Part shown: one piece after another, positions 1 through 8,038 of the stretch
How the letters are laid out: the number at the start of each line of letters is the position of its first letter
Numbering within the stretch: position 1 is the stretch's first letter
Source of the DNA: DATHSN01 sp035464115
Lineage (GTDB): Bacteria; Actinomycetota; Acidimicrobiia; Acidimicrobiales; SKKL01
Assembly (NCBI GenBank): GCA_035464115.1
Contig: DATHSN010000311.1
Coordinates: 1 to 15,486, forward strand
DNA: 15,486 bases
Direction: 5' to 3'
Notes under the pieces: generated by a model
What the model saw: the letters and a program-made list of their open reading frames with translations, nothing else
The model's database searches: none
What the model was told of the DNA's origin: nothing
Program-made: the position numbers and the translations under genes

Positions 1-351
1 GCCCTCGGTCTCAAGGAAGTCGCGGCAACGCTTGCAGATCGGGTCGAACGGGTTGTCGTTGATCTCGGAGCCCTCGACGATGGGCATCCACTCGTCGAGC
101 AGCGAGGTGAGCGAGCGGATCATGCGGGTCTTCGCCTGGCCCCGCTCGCCCAGGAAGATGACGTCGTGGCCGGCGAGCAGCGCGTTCTCGAGCTGGGGCA
201 GCACGGTGTCCTCGTAGCCGAGCACGGCCGGCACGAGGGGCAGCCCGGCGGTGATGCGGGCCACCGCGTTGCGCCGCACCTCTTCCTTGACCGGGAGGGA
301 CTGCCAGCCCGAGTCGCGCAGCTGGCCGAGGGTGGCGGGGAGATCCGACAT
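1..351 (-). CDS. ChlI-like AAA+ ATPase (magnesium-chelatase/MoxR relative), N-terminal part
   Basis: Partial gene: 117 codons are visible and the rest lies beyond the left edge. The protein starts MSDLPATLGQLRDSGWQSLP. It carries a P-loop variant GERGQAKT at residues 68-75, preceded by a conserved stretch (residues 45-67) with GYEDTVLPQLENALLAGHDV. A Cys pair CKRC follows at 106-109. This combination matches the ChlI/BchI-like AAA+ proteins of actinobacteria that are usually annotated as magnesium chelatase and are often encoded next to a VWA-domain protein. They are not known to make chlorophyll; they probably remodel or insert metal into a partner protein, and that role is inference. The ATG at 351 was chosen because a TAGCGT box lies exactly 7 nt upstream, which suggests leaderless translation. 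It is transcribed divergently from the GH2 gene. The family call is fairly sure; the function is not. Confidence 0.85.
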   Translation of the reverse strand, partial: MSDLPATLGQLRDSGWQSLPVKEEVRRNAVARITAGLPLVPAVLGYEDTVLPQLENALLAGHDVIFLGERGQAKTRMIRSLTSLLDEWMPIVEGSEINDNPFDPICKRCRDFLETEG

Positions 352-358
352 GTGACCG

Positions 359-364
359 ACGCTA
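359..364 (-). promoter_or_regulatory. -10 box (TAGCGT) of the ChlI-like gene, leaderless
   Basis: On the minus strand TAGCGT is followed by 7 nt and then the ATG at 351, so transcription should begin at or next to the start codon. No ribosome binding site is present and no convincing -35 is visible. The same hexamer and spacing recur before the GH2 and popT genes. Confidence 0.6.
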
Positions 365-393
365 CCCGCCCGGATCCGGGTTCACCCTGGCGT

Positions 394-407
394 GCGTCGG
401 CCGACGC
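394..407. promoter_or_regulatory. 14-bp perfect palindrome midway between divergent promoters
   Basis: GCGTCGGCCGACGC is a perfect dyad. It lies almost exactly midway between the two divergent TAGCGT boxes (359-364 and 433-438), just upstream of where each -35 would be. A second perfect palindrome, CCCGGATCCGGG, occupies 369-380. Either could be an operator shared by both genes. In DNA this GC-rich, short palindromes also arise by chance, so the role is speculative. Confidence 0.3.
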
Positions 408-432
408 CTCCCGGCGGGACGGACCGCTCCGG

Positions 433-438
433 TAGCGT
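433..438 (+). promoter_or_regulatory. -10 box (TAGCGT) of the GH2 gene, leaderless
   Basis: TAGCGT is followed by 7 nt and then GTG at 446, which is in frame with the GH2 coding region. No ribosome binding site precedes the GTG, and the protein from that codon begins with a plausible GH2 N-terminus. This supports leaderless translation and a start 18 codons downstream of the longest open frame. Confidence 0.6.
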
Positions 439-445
439 CGCTCGG

Positions 446-2623
446 GTGCCCGGAGCCCGCCCCGTCGTCGACCTCGGTGGCACGTGGCGCGCCGTCGCGG
501 CCGACGACACCACCCGCCGGGCGCTCCTCGACGGCGACGTGGCCGACGACCACTGGGCCGAGATCGAGGTGCCGGGCCACTGGCAGCTCGTCCCCGAGCT
601 GGCCGACGTCGACGGGCCGGTCCTGCACCAGCGCCGCTTCGGCGCCCCGCGGGGCGACCCCGACCACCGGCGCTGGCTGGTGCTCGACGGCGTCTGCTAC
701 CAGGGCGACGTCTGGCTCGACGGCCGCTACCTGGGCGACACCGAGGGCTACTTCTTCGCCCACCAGCTCGAGGTCACCGAGCAGCTCGCGGCGCGCGACG
801 ACCACGTCCTCGCGGTCGAGGTGGCGTGCGCCCCGCCGGGCGACCGTCGGGCCAAGCGCCAGCTCACCGGGTCGCTCCAGCACGCCCGGGGGCTCGACGC
901 CGACCTGAACCCGGGCGGCATCTGGGCACCGGTGCGCATCGAGGAGTCGGGACCGGTCCGGATCCGCCACGCCCGCGTCCGCTGCGTCGCCGCCTCGGAG
1001 TCCGAGGCCACCGTGGCGGTCCGCCTGGTGGTCGACACCGACATCACCCGCGCCATCGACGTCCGCACCCGCATCTCCCCCGCCGGCGGGAGCGACAGCG
1101 GCGGGGTCGAGCACGAGGCCGGGCACCCACTGGCCGCCGGGGAGAACCGCCTCGAGTGGACGGTCACGGTGCCCTCGCCGCGGCGCTGGTGGCCCCACGC
1201 CCTGGGCGACCAGCCGATGTACGAGGTCGAGGTCGAGGTCCGCCTCGCCGACCGCGACGCCGACGCGGCGCCGAGCGACCGTCGGGTGCTGCCGGTCGGG
1301 TTGCGCGAGATCGAGCTGCGGCGCTGGATCCTGCACGTCAACGGCGAGCGTCTCTTCGCCAAGGGCACCAACCTCGGCCCCACCCGCCCGCACCTCGCCA
1401 CCGCCACGCCCGACGAGGTGCGCGCCGACGTCGCCGCGGCCCGCGAGGCGAACCTCGACCTGGTGCGGGTCCACACCCACGTGGCCCGCCCCGAGCTCTA
1501 CGACGCCGCCGACGACCTCGGCGTGCTCGTGTGGCAGGACCTGCCGTTGCAGTGGGGCTACGCCCGGGGCACCCGGAGCCAGGCCACCCGCCAGGCGCGC
1601 GAGGCGGTCGACCTGCTCGCCCACCACCCCTCGGTGGCGGTGTGGTGCGGGCACGGCGAGCCGTTCCGGGTCGAGGGCCCCGGCACCGGGGCCGATCCGG
1701 GGGTCGAGCGCCGACGACGGCTCGTCGGGCACCTGCTCCCCACCTGGAACCGCAGCGTGCTCGACCGCAGCGTGCGGCGGGCCCTGCGCCACGCCGACGA
1801 CTCGCGACCCGTGGTCGCCCACTCGGGCGTGCTCCCCCACCTCCCCCAGCTCGACGGCACCGACAGCCACCTGTGGTTCGGGTGGGAGCACGGCAGCATC
1901 GACGACCTGGCCACCGCCATCGCCCGCTGGCCCCGCATCGGTCGCTTCGTGAGCGAGCTCGGGGCCCAGGCCGTGCCCACCACCGACGACGCGTTCGCGC
2001 CCGAGCGGTGGCCCGACCTCGACTGGGACCGCCTCGAGCGCCACCACGGCCTCGAACGGGAGCGCCTCACGGCACGGGTCGACCCGGCCGACCACGACAC
2101 CTTCGCGTCGTGGCGCGACGCCACCCAGGCCTACCAGGCCGAGCTGCTGGGCCGGCAGATCGAGGCCCTCCGCCGCCTCAAGTACCGACCCACCGGCGGC
2201 TTCGCCCAGTTCCTCCTGGCCGACGGGGCGCCCACCATCGGCTACTCGGTGCTCGACCACGAGCGGCGGCCCAAGGCCGGATGGGACGCGCTGGTGGCGG
2301 CGTGTCGGCCGGTGATCGTCACCGCCGACCCGTTGCCGCGCCCCGCGACCGCCGGGCGCACCGCGGCCATCGACGTGCACGTCGTCAGCGACCTGCGCCA
2401 CCCGCTCCCCGGCGTCGAGGTGCGCTCGACGCTCACCTGGCCCGGCGGGCGCGACGAGCGGCGCTTCGGGGGCGACGTCGGGGCCGACGCCTGCCTGCGG
2501 GTCACCACCCTGGCGGTCGAGGTGCCCGACGGGCCCGGACGCCTCGAGCTCGAGCTGGTGCTCACCGACGCCGACGGCACCGAGCTGGCCCGCCGCGTCG
2601 ACGCCGTGGCGCTCGAGGGCTGA
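446..2623 (+). CDS. Glycoside hydrolase family 2 protein (beta-mannosidase-like)
   Basis: A 725-residue protein with GH2 layout: N-terminal jelly-roll sugar-binding domain (about 1-170, with LGGTWRAV and DVWLDGRYLGDTEGYF), Ig-like domain (about 171-290), TIM barrel (about 290-620, with LHVNGERLFAKGTNLGPTRP, NLDLVRVHTHVARPELYDAA and LVWQDLPLQWG) and a C-terminal beta domain. The nucleophile is predicted as Glu504 in RFVSELGAQ. The acid/base is predicted as Glu405 in WCGHGEP, where the Asn that normally precedes this Glu in clan GH-A is Gly. The overall pattern resembles beta-mannosidase or exo-glucosaminidase rather than LacZ. No signal peptide follows the chosen GTG, so the enzyme is probably cytoplasmic and acts on imported oligosaccharides. 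The start rests on the TAGCGT-7nt-GTG arrangement. It stands alone, with no sugar transporter or regulator adjacent. Substrate unknown. Confidence 0.85.
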   Translation: MPGARPVVDLGGTWRAVAADDTTRRALLDGDVADDHWAEIEVPGHWQLVPELADVDGPVLHQRRFGAPRGDPDHRRWLVLDGVCYQGDVWLDGRYLGDTEGYFFAHQLEVTEQLAARDDHVLAVEVACAPPGDRRAKRQLTGSLQHARGLDADLNPGGIWAPVRIEESGPVRIRHARVRCVAASESEATVAVRLVVDTDITRAIDVRTRISPAGGSDSGGVEHEAGHPLAAGENRLEWTVTVPSPRRWWPHALGDQPMYEVEVEVRLADRDADAAPSDRRVLPVGLREIELRRWILHVNGERLFAKGTNLGPTRPHLATATPDEVRADVAAAREANLDLVRVHTHVARPELYDAADDLGVLVWQDLPLQWGYARGTRSQATRQAREAVDLLAHHPSVAVWCGHGEPFRVEGPGTGADPGVERRRRLVGHLLPTWNRSVLDRSVRRALRHADDSRPVVAHSGVLPHLPQLDGTDSHLWFGWEHGSIDDLATAIARWPRIGRFVSELGAQAVPTTDDAFAPERWPDLDWDRLERHHGLERERLTARVDPADHDTFASWRDATQAYQAELLGRQIEALRRLKYRPTGGFAQFLLADGAPTIGYSVLDHERRPKAGWDALVAACRPVIVTADPLPRPATAGRTAAIDVHVVSDLRHPLPGVEVRSTLTWPGGRDERRFGGDVGADACLRVTTLAVEVPDGPGRLELELVLTDADGTELARRVDAVALEG

Positions 2624-2676
2624 TCGCCGCCGGCGGGATCCGGGGGCTCTGTTCGCCCCTGGCCGAGCCGCGGCGG

Positions 2677-2682
2677 TAGGTT
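2677..2682 (+). promoter_or_regulatory. Candidate -10 box (TAGGTT) of the sdhCAB operon
   Basis: TAGGTT fits the TANNNT pattern seen elsewhere in the window. It lies in the 139-bp gap between the GH2 stop and sdhC. Transcription from about 2689 would give a leader of roughly 74 nt before the ATG at 2763. No clear -35 was found; TTCGCC at 2652-2657 has a poor 19-nt spacer. Apart from this box and the ribosome binding site region near 2747-2757, nothing else was recognised in the gap. Confidence 0.4.
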
Positions 2683-2762
2683 TCCGCCATCGCGCTGCGT
2701 CGCCCGTCACGGGGGCGGTGCCCGCGAGTCCTCATCCCGAACGGCCGGAGGCGAGAGCACCG

Positions 2763-3604
2763 ATGCCCCAAGCGACCACGCAGAACGTCGCTCCCCGTCC
2801 CATCGGCGATCGGCCCACGCGGCCGCTGCCGTTCCCGTTGAACCTGTACCAGACGGCCGTCGGCAAGAAGTGGGTGATGGCCATCACCGGCATCGTCCTG
2901 CTCGGCTACGTGCTGGTGCACATGATCGGCAACACGAAGCTGTACTACGGCGTCACGTCGATCAACGACTACGGCGAGTGGCTCCGCAACCTCGGCGACC
3001 CGCTCCTCGCCCGGTACCAGATGCTGTGGATCTTCCGGATCGGGCTCATCGTCGTGTTCGCCCTGCACATCCACTCGGCGTACTCGCTCACCCGCATGAA
3101 CCAGCGGGCACGACCGACCGGCTACCAGTCCCAGCGCGACTACATCGCCGCCGACTTCGCCAGCCGCACCATGCGCTGGACCGGTGTGATCGTGGGCCTG
3201 TTCGTCATCTTCCACCTGGCCGACCTCACGATCGGCACGGCGAACCCCGACTTCGTGCAGGGCGACGTCTACAACAACATCGTCGCCAGCTTCGAGCGGG
3301 TGCCCGTGGCTGCGTTCTACATCGTCGCCAACCTGGCGCTGGGGCTGCACATCTACCACGGTGCCTGGTCGATCTTCCAGAGCCTCGGGCTCAACAACCC
3401 ACGGCTCAACGCCATCCGCCGCCCGTTCGCCATCGCCTTCGCCGTCATCGTGGTGGCCGGCAACATCTCGTTCCCGATCGCGGTGCAGCTCGGCCTCGTC
3501 GATCAGGAGAATCGCACCACTCCCCTGGCAGGATCGGAGGAGGCCGAGGAGGCCGACGAGGCGCTCCCCGGCACCATCACCATCTCGCTCGCGGAGGCCG
3601 CACG

Positions 3605-3608
<4 letters not shown>
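2763..3608 (+). CDS. sdhC: Succinate dehydrogenase cytochrome b membrane-anchor subunit
   Basis: A 281-residue membrane anchor that receives electrons from SdhB and passes them to quinone. Five hydrophobic segments are visible (about 36-58, 88-108, 138-158, 183-203 and 220-245), the topology of single-anchor di-heme enzymes (Bacillus SDH, Wolinella fumarate reductase). Histidines in the expected segments (His53, His102/104, His151, His196/199) are candidate ligands for two hemes b. The motif LNLYQTAVGKKWVMAITGI at the start of helix 1 is typical. The last 30 or so residues form an acidic Glu/Ala-rich tail that is unusual. ATG 2763 was preferred because GGAGG (2747-2751) and GAGAG (2753-2757) precede it; a GTG at 2718 would add 15 residues. 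It is first in the operon, and its stop overlaps the sdhA start as ATGA. Confidence 0.93.
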
Positions 3609-5530
<1,922 letters not shown>

Positions 5531-6304
5531 GTGAAGACGCTCAACCTCACCCTCAAGGTCTGGCGGCAGGACGACGACGCCAGCCCCGGCCACTTCGCCA
5601 CCTACGACGCGCCGGGCATCAGCGACGACATGTCGTTCCTCGAGATGCTCGACCTCGTCAACGAGCGCCTCATCCTGTCGGGTGAGCGGCCCATCGAGTT
5701 CGACCACGACTGCCGCGAGGGCATCTGCGGCTCGTGCGGGATGATGATCAACGGCCGGGCCCACGGGCCCGAGAAGGCCACCGCGGCGTGCCAGCTGCAC
5801 ATGCGCAAGTTCAAGGACGGCGACACGATCGTGGTCGAGCCCTGGCGAGCGGCCGCCTTCCCGGTGCTGCGCGACCTGATGGTCGACCGCACCGCGCTCG
5901 ACCGCATCGTGGAGGCCGGCGGCTACGTGTCGGTCAACACCGGCTCGGCGCCCGACGCCAACCTCATCCTCATCCCCAAGGAGGCCGCCGACTCCTCCAT
6001 GGACGCGGCGGCGTGCATCGGCTGCGGGGCCTGCGTGGCGGCCTGCCCGAACAGCGCCGGCAACCTGTTCACCGCGGCCAAGCTCGAGCACCTCAACCAG
6101 CTGCCGCAGGGCCAGTCCGAGCGGTGGAAGCGCACCGAGGCCATGGTCGAGGAGATGGAGCGCTGGTTCGGGTCGTGCACCAACCACGGCGAGTGCCAAG
6201 AGGCGTGCCCGAAGGAGATCTCGATCGACTTCATCGCCTACATGAACCGTGACTACGTGAAGTCGAAGGTGAAGAACCGCCGCCTGCTCGGCCAGCGGGG
6301 CTGA
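5531..6304 (+). CDS. sdhB: Succinate dehydrogenase iron-sulfur subunit
   Basis: A 257-residue electron-transfer subunit carrying three clusters between SdhA and SdhC. The plant-ferredoxin-like N-domain holds the [2Fe-2S] ligands Cys61, Cys66, Cys69 and Cys87 (CREGICGSCG, then ATAACQ). The C-domain holds CIGCGACVAACP (Cys162, 165, 168, 172) and CTNHGECQEACP (Cys216, 222, 226). By family precedent Cys162/165/168/226 bind [4Fe-4S] and Cys172/216/222 bind [3Fe-4S]. The GTG start abuts the sdhA TAA with no gap. An AGAGGAG site at 5514-5520 inside sdhA lies 10 nt upstream. It is the last gene of the operon and no sdhD follows, as expected for this enzyme class. Confidence 0.97.
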   Translation: MKTLNLTLKVWRQDDDASPGHFATYDAPGISDDMSFLEMLDLVNERLILSGERPIEFDHDCREGICGSCGMMINGRAHGPEKATAACQLHMRKFKDGDTIVVEPWRAAAFPVLRDLMVDRTALDRIVEAGGYVSVNTGSAPDANLILIPKEAADSSMDAAACIGCGACVAACPNSAGNLFTAAKLEHLNQLPQGQSERWKRTEAMVEEMERWFGSCTNHGECQEACPKEISIDFIAYMNRDYVKSKVKNRRLLGQRG

Positions 6305-6328
6305 TCCAGGCTCGCTCACCGTCGCACC

Positions 6329-6359
6329 GCTCGCCCCGGGCCCCGTGCCCGGGGCGAGC
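6329..6359 (+). terminator. Hairpin terminator after sdhB
   Basis: A perfect 13-bp stem (GCTCGCCCCGGGC pairing with GCCCGGGGCGAGC) with a 5-nt loop CCCGT lies 25 nt after the sdhB stop. There is no T-run, as is common for actinobacterial terminators. It separates the sdh transcript from the popT promoter at 6388. Confidence 0.75.
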
Positions 6360-6387
6360 CGCGCCCGACGACCGGACCGACGCCGGT

Positions 6388-6393
6388 TAGCGT
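6388..6393 (+). promoter_or_regulatory. -10 box (TAGCGT) of the DUF368 gene, leaderless
   Basis: TAGCGT, then 7 nt, then GTG at 6401. CCGACG at 6365-6370 is a weak -35 candidate with a 17-nt spacer. There is no ribosome binding site. The box has the same sequence and spacing as those at 359-364 and 433-438. Confidence 0.6.
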
Positions 6394-6400
6394 CGGGACC

Positions 6401-7312
6401 GTGCGTGAGACCCCCCTCCAGCTCGTGCGCGGCTTCCTCATGGGTGCCGCCGACGTCGTCCCCGGCGTGTCGGGCGGCACCATCGCCCTGGTCCTCGGCA
6501 TCTACCAGCGGCTCATCGACAACGTCCGCAAGGGCGCCGGGGTGCTCAGCTCGCTCGCACGGGGCCAGCTCCCCGAGGCCTGGAGCCGGATCCGCGACAT
6601 CGAGTGGGTCTGGCTGGTGGCGCTGCTCGCCGGCATCGGCCTGGCCATCGTCTCGCTCGCCCACACCATCGAGGTGCTCCTCGACGAGCAACCGGTGCGC
6701 ATGGCGGCGCTGTTCTTCGGCCTCGTCGCCGGCTCCGTGGTGATCGCCACCCGCCTGCTGCGGCGCCCGGTGCCCGTGCACGGCCTGGTCGTCGCCGCCG
6801 TCGCGGTGGCCGCGTTCTCGCTGCTCGGCCTGCGCTCGGGACCGGTCGACGACCCGTCGCTGCTCGGCTACCTGGGCGCCGGGGCGGTGGCGATCTGCGC
6901 CATGATCCTGCCGGGCGTGTCGGGGTCGTTCCTGCTGCTCATGCTCGGCATGTACGACAACGTGCTCGGCGCGGTCACCGACCGCGACCTCGCGGTGCTC
7001 GCGGTGTTCCTCGTGGGCTGCGTGCTCGGCCTGGCCGTGTTCTCCACGCTGCTGCACTGGCTCATCGCCCGCCACCACGACCTGGTGATGGCCGCGCTCA
7101 TCGGGCTGATGATCGGCTCGCTGCGGGTGCTGTGGCCGTGGCCCGAGGGCACGGGCGGCACGACGATGACCTGGCCCGAGGGCGACGTGGTGGTCCCGGT
7201 GCTGCTCGCCGTGGTCGGCTTCGCCGCGGTCACCGGCATCTCGGGCATCGCCGACCGCGCCGACGAGGCGTCACGGGCCTCGCGCCGGGGGCGGGTGCGA
7301 GCCAAGCGGTAG
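6401..7312 (+). CDS. popT: DUF368 family polyprenyl-phosphate transporter (PopT-type)
   Basis: A 303-residue polytopic membrane protein. Two copies of the family signature are visible: DVVPGVSGGT at about 18-27 and MILPGVSGSF at about 168-177. They sit in re-entrant or helix-break positions and suggest two related halves. Hydrophobic segments occupy about 69-90, 99-117, 126-144, 154-186 and 195-220, plus two or more further on. A short basic tail ends in RRGRVRAKR. Members of DUF368 are established as undecaprenyl/polyprenyl-phosphate translocases that recycle the lipid carrier of cell-wall synthesis; function here is by homology. GTG 6401 is supported by the leaderless -10 box. It is a monocistronic unit between the sdh terminator and the convergent tetR gene, whose 3' end is 31 bp away. 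Confidence 0.85.
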   Translation: MRETPLQLVRGFLMGAADVVPGVSGGTIALVLGIYQRLIDNVRKGAGVLSSLARGQLPEAWSRIRDIEWVWLVALLAGIGLAIVSLAHTIEVLLDEQPVRMAALFFGLVAGSVVIATRLLRRPVPVHGLVVAAVAVAAFSLLGLRSGPVDDPSLLGYLGAGAVAICAMILPGVSGSFLLLMLGMYDNVLGAVTDRDLAVLAVFLVGCVLGLAVFSTLLHWLIARHHDLVMAALIGLMIGSLRVLWPWPEGTGGTTMTWPEGDVVVPVLLAVVGFAAVTGISGIADRADEASRASRRGRVRAKR

Positions 7313-7343
7313 CGATCGGCGCCGCCGGCGGGCGGGCCGCCGT

Positions 7344-7949
7344 TCACCGACCGATGAGCCCGGTGAGGGTGAGCCGGGTGAGGCGCTCGGCGAGCTCGGG
7401 CAGGTCGGGCAGCGTCGCCCCGTGGTCCTCGGAGATGGCGGCCATGCTGGGGTAGAGCTCGACGAGGCCCTGCATGGTGGCCCAGCAGTGCAGCGCGGCG
7501 TCGGCCACGTCGAGGTCGGGGGCGTAGCGGTCGCGCACCGCCTCGACCGCCGCGACCAGCGCGCCGAACGCCCGAGCGCCCCCGTCGCCGTAGCGCGGGT
7601 CGTCCTCGTCGACGAGATCCTTGCGGAACACGATCGCGCAGTGGGCCGGATGACGTTGCGCCACCTCGACGTAGGCCCGCCCCATCCGCACGAGGCGCTC
7701 GGCCGGATCATCGATGTCGGCACCGGCGGCGACCAGCGCGGCGTGGAGGTGGTCGAAGCCCTCGATGGCCAGCGCCGTGAGCAGCCCCGAGGTGTCACCG
7801 AAGTGGTGGGCGGGAGCGGCGTGGGAGACCCCGGCGCGGCGAGCGACCTCACGCAGGCTGAACGCACCGAGGCCCCGCTCGACGATGAGCTCGGCGGCCG
7901 CGGCGCGCAGCGCGTTGGGCAGGTCGCCGTGGTGGTACTGCGGACTCAT
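7344..7949 (-). CDS. TetR-family transcriptional regulator (WHG-type C-domain)
   Basis: A 201-residue protein with an N-terminal TetR helix-turn-helix (about 9-55: HHGDLPNALRAAAAELIVE, then FSLREVARRAGVSHAAPAHHF). The larger all-helical C-domain resembles the WHG class, which binds a small ligand. It is divergently transcribed from the MFS exporter at 8039, the usual arrangement for a repressor of an efflux pump. The shared promoter contains a perfect palindrome, so I infer that it represses both genes and is released by the pump substrate. ATG 7949 was chosen because TACCGT lies exactly 7 nt upstream; GTG 7958 would place the start inside the -10 box. The ligand is unknown. Confidence 0.9.
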   Translation of the reverse strand: MSPQYHHGDLPNALRAAAAELIVERGLGAFSLREVARRAGVSHAAPAHHFGDTSGLLTALAIEGFDHLHAALVAAGADIDDPAERLVRMGRAYVEVAQRHPAHCAIVFRKDLVDEDDPRYGDGGARAFGALVAAVEAVRDRYAPDLDVADAALHCWATMQGLVELYPSMAAISEDHGATLPDLPELAERLTRLTLTGLIGR

Positions 7950-7956
7950 CACCGAC

Positions 7957-7962
7957 ACGGTA
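7957..7962 (-). promoter_or_regulatory. -10 box (TACCGT) of tetR, with -35 TTGACA
   Basis: On the minus strand TTGACA (7986 to 7981) is followed by an 18-nt spacer, TACCGT (7962 to 7957), 7 nt, and ATG 7949. This is the strongest promoter in the window by consensus, and the transcript should be leaderless. Its -35 lies inside the palindrome at 7973-7987. Confidence 0.7.
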
Positions 7963-7972
7963 GGAATCGCCC

Positions 7973-7987
7973 CTTGACGTTGTCAAG
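7973..7987. promoter_or_regulatory. Putative TetR operator palindrome CTTGAC-GTT-GTCAAG
   Basis: A perfect 6+6 bp inverted repeat with a 3-bp centre. The left arm contains the exporter's -35 (TTGACG, 7974-7979) and the right arm, read on the other strand, contains the tetR -35 (TTGACA, 7986-7981). One bound TetR dimer would therefore block RNA polymerase at both promoters. The position and symmetry are seen; binding is inferred. Confidence 0.65.
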
Positions 7988-8002
7988 ACGGATCTTTACG
8001 AT
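7974..8002 (+). promoter_or_regulatory. Sigma-70-type promoter of the MFS exporter
   Basis: TTGACG at 7974-7979, a 17-nt spacer and TACGAT at 7997-8002 give near-consensus spacing. Transcription should start near 8009. The -35 overlaps the palindromic operator, so expression is probably inducible. Confidence 0.7.
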
Positions 8003-8038
8003 GCCAACTTGTCATCGTCCAGTTCGAGGAGTCCTGCC

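Noticed and set aside
392..445. GH2 protein beginning 18 codons earlier
   Set aside because: The extra segment is Pro/Arg-rich and would include the promoter box at 433-438; the GTG at 446 fits the leaderless pattern.
362..2710. A 782-residue minus-strand open frame opposite the GH2 gene
   Set aside because: It shows no family motif, has biased composition and lies fully antisense to a protein with clear GH2 domains.
7313..7343. Possible terminator between convergent popT and tetR
   Set aside because: The 31-bp gap is almost pure GC and folds in many short ways, but no long perfect stem stands out.
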